A stretch of DNA of 64,000 bases from Bacteroidota bacterium. Its GTDB lineage: Bacteria; Bacteroidota; Bacteroidia; Chitinophagales; Saprospiraceae. Shown piece by piece: positions 8,226 to 17,074 of this stretch (positions within the stretch are counted from its first letter, which is position 1; every line of letters begins with the position of its first letter). The stretch is from the NCBI GenBank assembly GCA_029781865.1, contig JAKOVW010000081.1, forward strand, positions 186,001-250,000, read 5' to 3'. The position numbers and the translations under genes are program-made. The notes under the pieces were generated by a model, which did no database searches, was not told the DNA's origin, and saw only the letters and a list, made by a program, of their open reading frames with translations.

Positions 8226-8834
8226 TTATTGTTTCCATTCGAAGCTATTCAGCATGCCCATCAAATCCTTTTTAACAAATTCATTAACCGGCATTATTGA
8301 ATCCGGTCTGGGTTGCGAATTAAAATAAAGAGAACCTCGAAAAAAATGTTTTAGTGAATCTGTAAGATAAAATTGAAATGGTGAGGCAGATGGTCCTTCT
8401 ATATTGAACAACATTCCTGCAACATGATTGGGTTTTACAATCGGAATTTCGTCGATGTAGTTCGCTTTGATTTGATGTTCTTTGGCTAACTTAAATGCAT
8501 CCTTCAAATATTTTGTCAATTCCTCTTTCGTTGAGACATCATAATATGAACAGTGTATGGTGCCTTTAAATACGGGCATTTCAAAATTAAACCAACACTC
8601 ATTTAGTGGTTTCTCACCGAAAAAAGAAGTGTCTTTAATAAATAGCCAGTAATCGGGATGTTCAAAAGTAAACGGACAATAGCTTTGTTTAAATGGAATC
8701 ATTTTGTAATCCGGATAAATGATTCTGGGATACATTCGTGGTTTAGGGGTATATTCAATATTATTACAGGAATCTAGAAGCAATGTGCTGAATAGAAAGC
8801 AGAAACAATTCGTGAACAAACGATGATTAATCAT
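8226..8834 (-). CDS. gldD: Gliding motility lipoprotein GldD
   Basis: A 202-residue lipoprotein with a short signal peptide ending near LLLDSCNN. The GldD pattern of Pro- and Tyr-rich segments is present (PRMYPRIIYPDYKMIPF, CPFTFEHPDYW, ECWFNFEMPVFKGTIHCSY), as is HFFRGSLYFNSQPRPDS. GldD is required for gliding and for T9SS function in Flavobacterium johnsoniae. It is the last gene of mutY-ssb-gldE-gldD, three bases after gldE, an arrangement conserved across Bacteroidota. Identification rests on both motif and gene order. Confidence 0.9.
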   Translation of the reverse strand: MINHRLFTNCFCFLFSTLLLDSCNNIEYTPKPRMYPRIIYPDYKMIPFKQSYCPFTFEHPDYWLFIKDTSFFGEKPLNECWFNFEMPVFKGTIHCSYYDVSTKEELTKYLKDAFKLAKEHQIKANYIDEIPIVKPNHVAGMLFNIEGPSASPFQFYLTDSLKHFFRGSLYFNSQPRPDSIMPVNEFVKKDLMGMLNSFEWKQ

Positions 8835-8837
8835 TGC

Positions 8838-10241
8838 TTAGATCGTAACTTTTATTTGTTCAATTCTTCTTTTTCCGACAGAAGTTACTCTAAAAGCAAA
8901 TCCCTGGATTTTTAATTCCTGATCCTTCTTCGGCATTTCACCAGAATGTTCAAGAACGAGGCCTGCAATCGAATCTGCATTGCCACGGGCATCATCAAAT
9001 AGGGTTATATCGATACCTAAAACCCTGCACATATCATTAATTAGTGTTTTCCCGTCAAATATATAATTGTGTGCATCGATTTTGGTGAAATTGAGTTCAT
9101 GCTGCTCATCAAATTCGTCTTTTATTTCTCCAACGATTTCTTCCATGATGTCTTCAAGTGTCACAATACCATTTGTTCCACCGTATTCATCTACTACAAA
9201 AGCCATGTGAATGTGTTGTTCGCGGAAGTCATCCAGTAATTCATTTATTTTGCGCGATTCTGGGACATATAATAAATTGGTACGGATCAGTGTCTGCCAT
9301 TCAAACTGTGCGTTTTCATGTAAGTGTCCGATTAAGTCTTTTGCATAAAGGATTCCGGTGATTTGATCAAAATCACCATTATATACGGGCATTCTGGAGA
9401 ATCCACTGTCCTTAACAACTTTAAGGACCTCATCATATGGTTCATTGAAATCAACTCCGTATACTTCGGTCCGGGGCGTCATAACCTGCTTGATGGAAAC
9501 ATCATTGAATTTGATGATTCCTTTAAGTATGTCAACTTGCTTTTCCGATTCCAGATCGTTGCTTATGGCCAGGTCAATGGCGGCATCCAGATCTTCCTTT
9601 GAAGTGGATTGAAGTCCAACTTTCTTTTCGAGTAAGCTTTTTTCTACTCGATAAGTCATTGCAACCATTAATCGGGTGATTGGACTAAATATAAAATCCA
9701 GTACACGCAAAGGAATAGCCATACTTAGAGCAAGACTTTTATTATTCAACCGTCCATAAATTTTAGGCATTACTTCACCGAAGAATAAAATTAAAAATGT
9801 TGCACCAACAACTGCAATTAAAAAGTAGATTAGCTTACCTATTTCAATTGACGTATATTGTTCAATAGCCAACCAGAATTTAAATTGTTCACCCCATTGA
9901 ACATACTTTTCATAGGGCAACCATATTTCAAGAAGTTTTTCAACAATCAATGCAATTCCGATATTGACAAACGTATTGCAGATCAGAATCAATGCCAGTA
10001 AACGTTTTGCATGACTCTTCAGATGTTGTAATGCTTTTGAAGCCGGTGTTTCGTTTTCATTTAATTCTTCCATGTCTTCATGCGTCAATGAAAACATGGC
10101 TATTTCAGAACCGGAAAATAGGCCAGCGCAAAGCAATAATAAAATTAGAGACAGTAGTGTCAGTACAACATTAAAGGAAATAAAAAGGAATACTCCGGAA
10201 TTAAATAATAACAGGGTATTTCGATAAGGGTCGGGGTCCAC
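8838..10241 (-). CDS. gldE: Gliding motility-associated protein GldE (CNNM/CBS/CorC family)
   Basis: This 467-residue membrane protein has an N-terminal CNNM/DUF21 domain with about four membrane segments (about 15-200). Two CBS domains follow (VMTPRTEVYGVDF, MPVYNGDFDQITGILYAKDL, MAFVVDEYGGTNGIVTLEDI). A C-terminal CorC/HlyC domain follows, including ARGNADSIAGLVLEHSGEMP. CNNM proteins bind Mg-ATP and are linked to divalent-cation export; GldE partners GldD genetically. It sits 26 bases after ssb and 3 bases before gldD. Confidence 0.9.
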   Translation of the reverse strand: MDPDPYRNTLLLFNSGVFLFISFNVVLTLLSLILLLLCAGLFSGSEIAMFSLTHEDMEELNENETPASKALQHLKSHAKRLLALILICNTFVNIGIALIVEKLLEIWLPYEKYVQWGEQFKFWLAIEQYTSIEIGKLIYFLIAVVGATFLILFFGEVMPKIYGRLNNKSLALSMAIPLRVLDFIFSPITRLMVAMTYRVEKSLLEKKVGLQSTSKEDLDAAIDLAISNDLESEKQVDILKGIIKFNDVSIKQVMTPRTEVYGVDFNEPYDEVLKVVKDSGFSRMPVYNGDFDQITGILYAKDLIGHLHENAQFEWQTLIRTNLLYVPESRKINELLDDFREQHIHMAFVVDEYGGTNGIVTLEDIMEEIVGEIKDEFDEQHELNFTKIDAHNYIFDGKTLINDMCRVLGIDITLFDDARGNADSIAGLVLEHSGEMPKKDQELKIQGFAFRVTSVGKRRIEQIKVTI

Positions 10242-10267
10242 GAATTATAAGATATGATTGAAGTAGA

Positions 10268-10702
10268 TTAAAATGGAAGATCGTCCTCAGATGTTTCTGA
10301 TCCGATAGCGTCTGTGCCGCTATCTTCATATTTCTTTTCTTCTGAAGGTGCAGATGATGAGGATTGCGGTGTAGTATGTTCTCTTTTTTCCAGGATGCGT
10401 AATACGTCTGCAGTGATTTCTGTTGAATAATGATCTCTGCCTTCTTTATCGGTCCATTTCCTGTGGGTTAGTTTACCTTCAATGTAAACGAGCATTCCCT
10501 TTTTTAATACTTTGGCGCGTTCGGCCATGGAACGCCACATTACGATATCATGCCATTCCGTGCTTTTTTGCCAGTTTCCACTGCGGTCTTTATAACTTTC
10601 GTTAGTAGCCAGGGTAAAATTAGCACGGCTCACGCCACTTTCCAGGGACCGGATTTCCGGGTCTTTTCCAAGATTTCCGATTAACGTTACTTTATTCAGC
10701 AT
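10268..10702 (-). CDS. ssb: Single-stranded DNA-binding protein
   Basis: This 144-residue SSB opens with MLNKVTLIGNLGKDPEIR and has an OB fold to about residue 110. A disordered Ser/Glu-rich tail ends in the acidic tip EDDLPF, which recruits replication and repair partners. It coats single-stranded DNA during replication and repair. The gene lies two bases after mutY and heads the conserved pair with gldE/gldD, so the motility genes are co-transcribed with DNA-repair genes. Confidence 0.95.
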   Translation of the reverse strand: MLNKVTLIGNLGKDPEIRSLESGVSRANFTLATNESYKDRSGNWQKSTEWHDIVMWRSMAERAKVLKKGMLVYIEGKLTHRKWTDKEGRDHYSTEITADVLRILEKREHTTPQSSSSAPSEEKKYEDSGTDAIGSETSEDDLPF

Positions 10703-10704
10703 AC

Positions 10705-11778
10705 CTATTTCTTATTTATAATATTCTCTAAAAATGTACTTAAGATCTTTGGAAAAGCAAAATTGACCAAGTTTTCTGGCTTTACAAAGCAAAACTCAGG
10801 CTTTATTTTGGAATCTATATGCGTGGTTTTCAGGCAGTAATAGCTGGCATGAATCTCCTGGTGACTAAGTTTTTGAACGGTTTTCCCGTAGTTTTCAACT
10901 CTGGAATTTCGGGAAAAACGAAAGAGGTCTGTTGCTTTTTCTATACTGGAAATGCTTTTAAATTCCATTTTTTTTGACGTTTCTATTGCGGGCAATTCGT
11001 AAAGCTTTTGCCATATATCTTTTTTTACTCTTTGGTGAATGGCGATTTCTCCTTTACTGTTTACTAAATAAAAGTAATGAATGTACCTCCGCTTTAGTGT
11101 TATCTTTTTGTTTCTGACCGGTAATTTATCGATGCAATTATTCTGATAAGCAAAACAATTCTGTGAAAAAATACAATTCAAACAATCTGGCTGTCGTGGC
11201 ATACATTGAACTGCTCCGAAATTCATGATAGCTTGATTGTAAGCTCCTGCATTTTCTTTATCCAGATACGAATTGGCTATCTCAATAAATTTTAGTTTAC
11301 CGGCTGACGTATGAAAATCGATTTCCATTCCAAGCATTCTCGATAAAACCCTGACTACGTTTCCATCTACTACAGCTTTCGGTGAATTATAAGCAAAGCT
11401 GCTAATCGCTGCAGCGGAATATTCACCTATACCCTTTAAAGTGAGCAATTCTTCATAGGATTTTGGGAACTTTCCCTGAAATTTTACAAGGATTGTTTTT
11501 GCAGCATGATGTAAGTTTCTGGCTCTTGAATAGTAGCCAAGTCCTTTCCAGCAATGAAGAATCGAGTCTTCGGTTGCATCAGCCAGAGCGCGAACTGTAG
11601 GAAATTTTTTGATGAAGTTTTCATAATAATTCTTGCCCTGCTCAGATCTGGTTTGCTGTAGTATGACTTCAGAAATCCATATTTTATAGGGGTCTTTTTC
11701 TCCAATCCAGGGATAGTCCCTTGGATTGGATTTAGACCATTGCAGTAATTTTTTTGAAAACGTTTTTGGTGTTATCAC
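10705..11778 (-). CDS. mutY: A/G-specific adenine DNA glycosylase
   Basis: This 357-residue base-excision enzyme removes adenine mispaired with 8-oxoguanine. The helix-hairpin-helix is in LLTLKGIGEYSAAAISSFAY and the catalytic Asp in AVVDGNVVRVLSRM. The N-terminal motif is WISEVILQQTR. The iron-sulfur cluster loop has four Cys in CMPRQPDCLNCIFSQNC (C-x6-C-x2-C-x5-C). The C-terminal third is the NUDIX-like 8-oxoG recognition domain. It heads the mutY-ssb-gldE-gldD operon. Confidence 0.94.
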   Translation of the reverse strand: MITPKTFSKKLLQWSKSNPRDYPWIGEKDPYKIWISEVILQQTRSEQGKNYYENFIKKFPTVRALADATEDSILHCWKGLGYYSRARNLHHAAKTILVKFQGKFPKSYEELLTLKGIGEYSAAAISSFAYNSPKAVVDGNVVRVLSRMLGMEIDFHTSAGKLKFIEIANSYLDKENAGAYNQAIMNFGAVQCMPRQPDCLNCIFSQNCFAYQNNCIDKLPVRNKKITLKRRYIHYFYLVNSKGEIAIHQRVKKDIWQKLYELPAIETSKKMEFKSISSIEKATDLFRFSRNSRVENYGKTVQKLSHQEIHASYYCLKTTHIDSKIKPEFCFVKPENLVNFAFPKILSTFLENIINKK

Positions 11779-11859
11779 CGGAGAACAATAAAGGAGTGAT
11801 GAGATGTTTTAAAATTGCAGATTAACCCATTTGATGAATTTAAAATTGCAATTGGTTAA

Positions 11860-13017
11860 TTAGTCTCTGATATTTTTTTTCCAATAAATAATAGCTCCGG
11901 TAATTCCGGTAGCAATTAGAAATAATGCAATAATCTGTGCTTGTGATAAATTGTAACTAAAGAATGGATATCTGGGATTTACTCGTATAAATTCAATAAA
12001 AAATCGTTCTACTCCATTCAGTATGCAATAAATAAAAAACAAGACTCCGGCTCTTGGAATCCAGGTGCGAAGCAACCATAGGATCAAAGTGATCAATCCG
12101 GCTAATAAAACTTCATACAAGGCTGTTGGGAAAACTTTAGGAACGAGTTGATGACAATATTTCCAATGACAACCTTCTATTGCTAATCCTTCATTGAGTA
12201 CATTATGTGGATAAGCATAAGCCCACCAGGAATCCGGAAAAATAAACCATGCGGGTTTGCTGAGTTCATTGACGATTCCCCAATCACCGTCACCAGAAAA
12301 ATGACAACCCATTCTACCGACACAATATCCGATCATCATACAAGGAGCAGCAACATCCATCATATGAATAGGACGAATTCCCTTTTTATCGACATATCGA
12401 TAGACCATAATAAAGGCCAGGATTAAACCGCCATATATTGTTAATCCACTGCCTGAAAATAATTCACCTAATGGATCTTTAATAAACGAACCTAAATTTT
12501 CCAGAATGGAAAATAATTTTGATCCTAAAATTCCATAAAGTGCTGCTACGAGAGTAATATCATAAATTCGCTGATGAGGATAAACAAATACATCTTTCCT
12601 CTTGATTTCTTTGTCTTCCTGTTTGTTCATGTTATAATACAACCAGGCAATGCTGATTACAAAGGCGATAATCCCAAGTGGTAAATGTCCTTTTGTGGAA
12701 AAAACAATGGCAGCAGGGTCAGATTTAAATTCTGCAAAATGAAAAAAGATATAAGCTAACTTGAAGAATAAAATAAAATTGATGAAAGATTGGATCAAGA
12801 TTTCATTCCAATCCAAAGGTTTGTAAATTATGATATGTTCAAGACGGCCTTTAATTTTTCCTTCGGCTTCTTTTCTTTTAAACTCGAGGTACAAAAGACT
12901 GGCGCTTGCCATAAAAGCCAGGACTAGAAAAAATCCAAAAGTCTTAATTATAGAAAAAACATTATCCGGTTCACTACCAAATATGCTATGGAAAATATAA
13001 GAAAGATCTGGCCACAT
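11860..13017 (-). CDS. lgt: Prolipoprotein diacylglyceryl transferase
   Basis: This 385-residue polytopic inner-membrane enzyme transfers diacylglyceryl from phosphatidylglycerol to the lipobox Cys of prolipoproteins, the first step of lipoprotein maturation. The Lgt signature is in IGYCVGRMGCHFSGDGDWGI. A conserved Glu/Arg-rich region follows in FYCILNGVERFFIEFIRVNP (written with F-I-Y-C). It is longer than the E. coli enzyme (about 290 residues), because of an extra N-terminal membrane region, as is usual in Bacteroidota. Several substrates (GldD, the Kazal and DUF4382 proteins) are encoded nearby. It is a single-gene unit. Confidence 0.93.
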   Translation of the reverse strand: MWPDLSYIFHSIFGSEPDNVFSIIKTFGFFLVLAFMASASLLYLEFKRKEAEGKIKGRLEHIIIYKPLDWNEILIQSFINFILFFKLAYIFFHFAEFKSDPAAIVFSTKGHLPLGIIAFVISIAWLYYNMNKQEDKEIKRKDVFVYPHQRIYDITLVAALYGILGSKLFSILENLGSFIKDPLGELFSGSGLTIYGGLILAFIMVYRYVDKKGIRPIHMMDVAAPCMMIGYCVGRMGCHFSGDGDWGIVNELSKPAWFIFPDSWWAYAYPHNVLNEGLAIEGCHWKYCHQLVPKVFPTALYEVLLAGLITLILWLLRTWIPRAGVLFFIYCILNGVERFFIEFIRVNPRYPFFSYNLSQAQIIALFLIATGITGAIIYWKKNIRD

Positions 13018-13074
13018 AAAAATGGAATAGCATTTGAATTAGAAAAAGCGATTTCATTATCGCCGGAATAATTT

Positions 13075-13082
13075 TATCTTTG
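13075..13082 (+). promoter_or_regulatory. Bacteroidota -7 promoter element (TATCTTTG)
   Basis: An exact TAnnTTTG match 37 bases before the ATG at 13120, in the divergent gap between lgt and the barrel gene. Confidence 0.5.
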
Positions 13083-13119
13083 TTAGCATAAAAGTAGGGC
13101 TTTTCTAATTGTTCATCCT

Positions 13120-13686
13120 ATGAAAGTAAGAATTATATTGTTTGTCTTGTTCGCAGGTATTTGCATCGCAGGTTATAGCCAGAGCGGGTTATCCGTTGTT
13201 GGCGGGGTGAGTATGTCGTATACTGACAATCCTACTACGAGCAGTAAAGGAGAAATGATCAATGGATTTCATGCTGGGCTGAATGGCAGAATAGGGCGAA
13301 ATTATTGGTATTTCAAACCGGGTGTGGAATTGCACGTAATGAAGTTTTACCCTGAAAAATTATTAAATCCATTTTCTGACAAACCCGCAATGTACTTGAT
13401 TAAAGTTCCTGCACAAATAGGCGTCAGACTATTTAAAACAGACTTTATGGCGCTCCGGGTTGCCGGTGGTTTACAATTTAGCTTTACAGCCGGATTTGAT
13501 AATAATTCTGATAATTTTAATCATAACACCATTAAAGATACGCAATTAGGAACGCTGATAGGTGCTGGAATTGATTTAGGTCCGATGTGTATTGATGTCA
13601 ATTTTGAGAAAGGTTTAACAGAATTATATACAGGAACTGGTTATAAGGCAGATTATATTTTTATTTCTGCCGGCTTCTTTTTTTAA
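13120..13686 (+). CDS. Outer-membrane beta-barrel protein (PorT-like)
   Basis: A 188-residue protein with a clear signal peptide (MKVRIILFVLFAGICIAGYS, cleavage near residue 21). Amphipathic strands follow, ending in the aromatic YIFISAGFFF, typical of a C-terminal outer-membrane strand. It resembles the small OMP_b-brl/PorT-type barrels abundant in Bacteroidota, whose functions are mostly unknown. It stands alone, divergent from lgt and convergent with mtaB (8-base gap). Confidence 0.75.
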   Translation: MKVRIILFVLFAGICIAGYSQSGLSVVGGVSMSYTDNPTTSSKGEMINGFHAGLNGRIGRNYWYFKPGVELHVMKFYPEKLLNPFSDKPAMYLIKVPAQIGVRLFKTDFMALRVAGGLQFSFTAGFDNNSDNFNHNTIKDTQLGTLIGAGIDLGPMCIDVNFEKGLTELYTGTGYKADYIFISAGFFF

Positions 13687-13694
13687 ACCTGCAT

Positions 13695-15056
13695 TCATTT
13701 GAAAGTTAATTCAGCTCTTGAGCTATTTATTCTTTCACCTGTAAAGGTGATATCTTCATTCATCGCTACAAGTTTTACCGGAATGATCTGATTAATTAAT
13801 TTTAAATCTGCAGGCAGATTGATTCTCAGATAATTCTTGCTAAATCCACCACAATATCCATTTTCGATATTATTTTCTACCAACACTTCCTGAACAGTAT
13901 TGGTAAATTGATGATAGAAATGCATTTTCTTTTTTTCCGATAAATTCCGAAGCAAATGACTTCTTTGATGCCTGATTTCAACAGGCACAATTGAATTCAT
14001 ATGTATTGCAGGAGTGTTATCTCTTTCAGAATAGGTGAACACGTGAAGATAGCTGACATCCAGATCTTCCAAAAAGGTATAGGTGTTATTAAAGTGACTG
14101 TCATTTTCTCCTGGAAATCCGGTAATCACATCGACTCCAATGCAGGCATGAGGCATTTTATTTTTAATATAAGCAACACGCTCCCGGTATAGTTCTCTTT
14201 TATATCTTCTTCTCATCAGTGATAAAATTTCATTATCTCCGGATTGAAGAGGCATGTGAAAATGAGGCATGAAGTGTTTTGAACCTGCAACAAAATCTAT
14301 AATTTCTTCTGTGCATAAATTCGGCTCAATGGATGATATTCTGAATCTGCATTCAGCATTTAGTTGATCCAGTTCGCGGATTAAATCTATAAAAAGGGCT
14401 TCTTTTTTTGGTTTAGTGCCTTCAATGACTTCGGTGCCATTGCCAAAATCACCGATATTTACTCCGGTAAGAACGATTTCTTTTATACCTTTTTCAATTA
14501 ACTCATTACTGCATTTTAAAATAGAATCAATCGTACCACTTCTGGACTTTCCGCGGGCAAGTGGAATCGTACAAAAGCTGCATTTGTAATCGCAGCCATC
14601 CTGAATTTTTAAAAAACTACGGGTACGGCCTTCCACGGAATAACTTGGCACAAATTGTCTGACTTCCGAAATTTCTGAATAATATGCCGATCCATGCGGG
14701 GAATGATGATCTATAGTTTGAATATAATCTATTATTTCAAATTTTTCTGATGCACCAAGGACTATACTCACACCTGGGATGGAAGCAATTTCTTCTGGCT
14801 TTAATTGTGCATAACAACCGACTACTACAATTTTGGCTTGTGCATTTTGTTTGATTGCAGCCCTGACTATTTTTCGGCATTTCCGGTCAGCCTGATCCGT
14901 TACAGAACAAGTATTGATGACATAGACGTCACTGGGCGTATCAAAATCAACTTCCTGATAACCGGCTTTTAGGAATAATTGACCGATAGAGGAAGTCTCA
15001 GAGTAATTCAACTTACAGCCTAATGTGTGAAACGCTACGGTACGAGGTGTGGACAT
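13695..15056 (-). CDS. mtaB: tRNA t6A37 methylthiotransferase MtaB (MiaB-like)
   Basis: A 453-residue radical-SAM methylthiotransferase that converts t6A37 of tRNA to ms2t6A. The N-terminal UPF0004 domain starts FHTLGCKLNYSETSSIG, where the Lys-Leu-Asn after the first cluster Cys favours MtaB over MiaB or RimO. The other cluster ligands are in NTCSVTDQADRK and VVVGCYAQ. The radical SAM cluster is CDYKCSFC, and a TRAM-like C-terminus follows. Single gene with its own promoter (15070-15103). Confidence 0.9.
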   Translation of the reverse strand: MSTPRTVAFHTLGCKLNYSETSSIGQLFLKAGYQEVDFDTPSDVYVINTCSVTDQADRKCRKIVRAAIKQNAQAKIVVVGCYAQLKPEEIASIPGVSIVLGASEKFEIIDYIQTIDHHSPHGSAYYSEISEVRQFVPSYSVEGRTRSFLKIQDGCDYKCSFCTIPLARGKSRSGTIDSILKCSNELIEKGIKEIVLTGVNIGDFGNGTEVIEGTKPKKEALFIDLIRELDQLNAECRFRISSIEPNLCTEEIIDFVAGSKHFMPHFHMPLQSGDNEILSLMRRRYKRELYRERVAYIKNKMPHACIGVDVITGFPGENDSHFNNTYTFLEDLDVSYLHVFTYSERDNTPAIHMNSIVPVEIRHQRSHLLRNLSEKKKMHFYHQFTNTVQEVLVENNIENGYCGGFSKNYLRINLPADLKLINQIIPVKLVAMNEDITFTGERINSSRAELTFK

Positions 15057-15069
15057 AAGATTCAGTTCG

Positions 15070-15103
15070 CAAAGATAAAGTCTGCTATGGTTAATTTATC
15101 AAA
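15070..15103 (-). promoter_or_regulatory. Promoter of mtaB (-7 TATCTTTG, -33 TTTG)
   Basis: On the minus strand TATCTTTG lies at 15077-15070, 13 bases before the ATG. TTTG lies at 15103-15100. The 22-base spacing is slightly longer than the usual 19-21. Confidence 0.5.
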
Positions 15104-15124
15104 CAGAGACCTAATTCGGAGTCA

Positions 15125-16120
15125 TCATCTGGAACGATCATCTTCATACCATGCAGTGATCATATCTCTTCCAATCTGATTCTTGTATTTATTGCCGGAT
15201 GATGTTTTTATTTTTTGCAGCCAATCCAGTTGCCTGGGAGAAAAAACATGTTCACAGGATTTACCATCCGCTAAATAGCTATTAGCCCTCGTGGCCTGTA
15301 AAGGTGTCATAGGAATATATTTAAAATCTGTATGTGATAAATAATATTTGGTTTCTGTATCCATTCGGAACTTACCGGGTTTTTGCGAAGGAATTCCTGC
15401 CTTGAGGTTTGTCGGATTTTCTGTAAATAATATATCTGCTGAATTATTCATTTTACCTGTTTTAACCAGTTCATTCAGATTTGTTTCCTTAGGATTATAA
15501 TAGATGTCAACAACTTCAGATCCATTCATATAACCTGCATTGGTTGCAATTACTCCGTTAATCTGTCCATATGTTTTTTCACCGGCCCAAAAGCAATACA
15601 TGCCAATGGTAGTATGCTCTAATCCGGTTTGATAAGCTTTGAGCTCTTCTTCCAGTAATTTTAAATATTGAGGAACGGTAATTCCCATTTTGATTAAACT
15701 CGCGTTGATTTTGCTGATCAGGCCGTAATCGGAATAGTTTCCATCCAGTCGTTCGACAATGGGTTTTAAATTCGAATCAACTATTCGGACAACCGGATTA
15801 TTCCAACTGGGTTCGAAAAAATAATCAAGTGCTTCGCGATCTGTTCCGCCTTTATTATTGTGTATACAGAGAGGGACGAAGTACGTTTCAATTGCCTCTA
15901 CAATGAGTGGATGACTCAGCACCTTTGAACCGTAATTTTTACAGGTGGAACAACCAGGAACCTCCTGGAATAATATAAGAACAGGTTTATTTAATTTAAT
16001 TGCCGTCGATTGGGCTTCTTTAAGGTTTCTGATCCATTTGACTTTTCCCAATTCAATATCACCTGCTTTGATGATCAGGCATTGAATGAATGATATGCAA
16101 ATAATTAAAATCGTTTTCAT
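15125..16120 (-). CDS. Secreted thioredoxin-like / MsrA-like fusion protein (VPGC-x-x-C type)
   Basis: This 331-residue protein has a signal peptide (about 1-19). A thioredoxin-like domain follows (about 20-130) whose redox site is LFQEVPGCSTCKNYGSKVL, with CxxC in a VPG context. The second half (about 165-270) resembles methionine sulfoxide reductase A: GMYCFWAGEKTYGQINGV aligns with the MsrA GCFWG...GV pattern, and EVVDIYYNPKETNLNELV with its EVVxVxYDP motif. The canonical GCFWG is altered to YCFWAG. It may repair oxidised methionine in the envelope; that is inference. Similar proteins are grouped as VPGUxxT thioredoxin-like (seleno)proteins, here with Cys. No TGA codon lies in the motif. 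Confidence 0.7.
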   Translation of the reverse strand: MKTILIICISFIQCLIIKAGDIELGKVKWIRNLKEAQSTAIKLNKPVLILFQEVPGCSTCKNYGSKVLSHPLIVEAIETYFVPLCIHNNKGGTDREALDYFFEPSWNNPVVRIVDSNLKPIVERLDGNYSDYGLISKINASLIKMGITVPQYLKLLEEELKAYQTGLEHTTIGMYCFWAGEKTYGQINGVIATNAGYMNGSEVVDIYYNPKETNLNELVKTGKMNNSADILFTENPTNLKAGIPSQKPGKFRMDTETKYYLSHTDFKYIPMTPLQATRANSYLADGKSCEHVFSPRQLDWLQKIKTSSGNKYKNQIGRDMITAWYEDDRSR

Positions 16121-16124
16121 AAAT

Positions 16125-16132
16125 CAAAAATA
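16125..16132 (-). promoter_or_regulatory. Bacteroidota -7 promoter element (TATTTTTG)
   Basis: The minus strand reads TATTTTTG only four bases before the ATG of the thioredoxin/MsrA-like gene, implying a very short or leaderless mRNA. Confidence 0.4.
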
Positions 16133-16187
16133 GGGATAAAATGATGGTTGATTATTTAGTTGTTTTTATTTTATTCTAAGGATAACT

Positions 16188-16397
16188 TTACCATATCCGA
16201 TTCAGGATTTGCAGTTTGGCATCGTAAACGAGGCAGGTTGTAGTACTTTTTATTTTATTTGAGTTTGGACTGTATATTTTGTTACAAATAGAACCAGCCT
16301 TACACCCGGAACTGTAGCGGATTGCCGATTTTTCAAGCTTTACAGGGGTGCCCGGATCTCTTGTTTCCAAAAAACTAATTGCTTCATTGATGAACAA
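16188..16397 (-). CDS. Possible small or decayed ORF, unknown
   Basis: A 69-codon frame fills an otherwise empty gap between the thioredoxin/MsrA-like gene and an ECF sigma factor. It has no signal peptide, no known motif and no clear ribosome site. The segment YSSGCKAGSIC with two Cys has a secreted-protein look, so it may be the tail of a decayed gene. It is not recognised and could be non-coding. Confidence 0.2.
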   Translation of the reverse strand: MFINEAISFLETRDPGTPVKLEKSAIRYSSGCKAGSICNKIYSPNSNKIKSTTTCLVYDAKLQILNRIW

Positions 16398-16451
16398 TAT
16401 GCTTCTGAATTACCTTTATAATATCTTTACTTTGCGTATCAATTTCATCCA

Positions 16452-17054
16452 TTGAACAAAAAAAGCGAGATTGCCAAGGATCGGTTTGAAAAGGAGTTTC
16501 TTCCACACGTAGAGGCATTACATAACTTTGCCTTCCATTTGACCTATAATGAAGATGATGCAGATGATCTGGTCCAGGAGACCTTTTTAAAAGCCTTTCG
16601 TTTTATAGATAAGTATGAGGAAGGAACTAATGCCAAGGCATGGTTGTTTAAGATTCTGAAAAATGCGTATATCAACCAGTATCGCAAGGATAGCAAAAAG
16701 CCGGTTCAGGTTGATTACGAAGAATCTGCTGTTTATAAAGAAGAGGATGAAGGTCAGTATAGCAGTTACTTTGACCTGAGAGAGGAGATTTTTGATAATA
16801 TGATGGGGGATGAGGTGTCAACGGCCATGAATTCATTGCCTGAAGACTTCCGGGCTGTCATTTGGCTTTGTGATATTGAAGGATTCAGTTATGAAGAAAT
16901 TGCAAAGATTATTGACATTCCGATTGGTACCGTCAGATCCCGTTTGTTCAGAGCGCGAAATATGCTAAAGGAAAAATTAAAAGCATATGCTTCGTCAATT
17001 GGATATAAAGATGTACGTGGAGAAAAATCTAAACATAAAAGTGAAGAGGAATAA
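16452..17054 (+). CDS. ECF-type RNA polymerase sigma factor (SigR/RpoE-like)
   Basis: A 200-residue ECF sigma factor. Region 2 is NEDDADDLVQETFLKAFRFI with A-K-A-W-L-F-K-I-L. Region 4 is LPEDFRAVIWLCDIEGFSYE followed by EIAKIIDIPIGTVRSRLFRA. The pattern is close to stress-responsive SigR/SigH-type factors (inference). The only plausible start is TTG at 16452, since no in-frame ATG precedes region 2. The next gene, 20 bases downstream, encodes a tiny anti-sigma-like protein. Confidence 0.88.
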   Translation: MNKKSEIAKDRFEKEFLPHVEALHNFAFHLTYNEDDADDLVQETFLKAFRFIDKYEEGTNAKAWLFKILKNAYINQYRKDSKKPVQVDYEESAVYKEEDEGQYSSYFDLREEIFDNMMGDEVSTAMNSLPEDFRAVIWLCDIEGFSYEEIAKIIDIPIGTVRSRLFRARNMLKEKLKAYASSIGYKDVRGEKSKHKSEEE

Positions 17055-17074
17055 AAAAATATAAACGATTGCTT

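Noticed and set aside
12205-12213. Perfect DnaA box (TTATCCACA on the minus strand) inside lgt
   Set aside because: Isolated and within coding sequence; a single 9-mer is expected by chance in AT-rich DNA.
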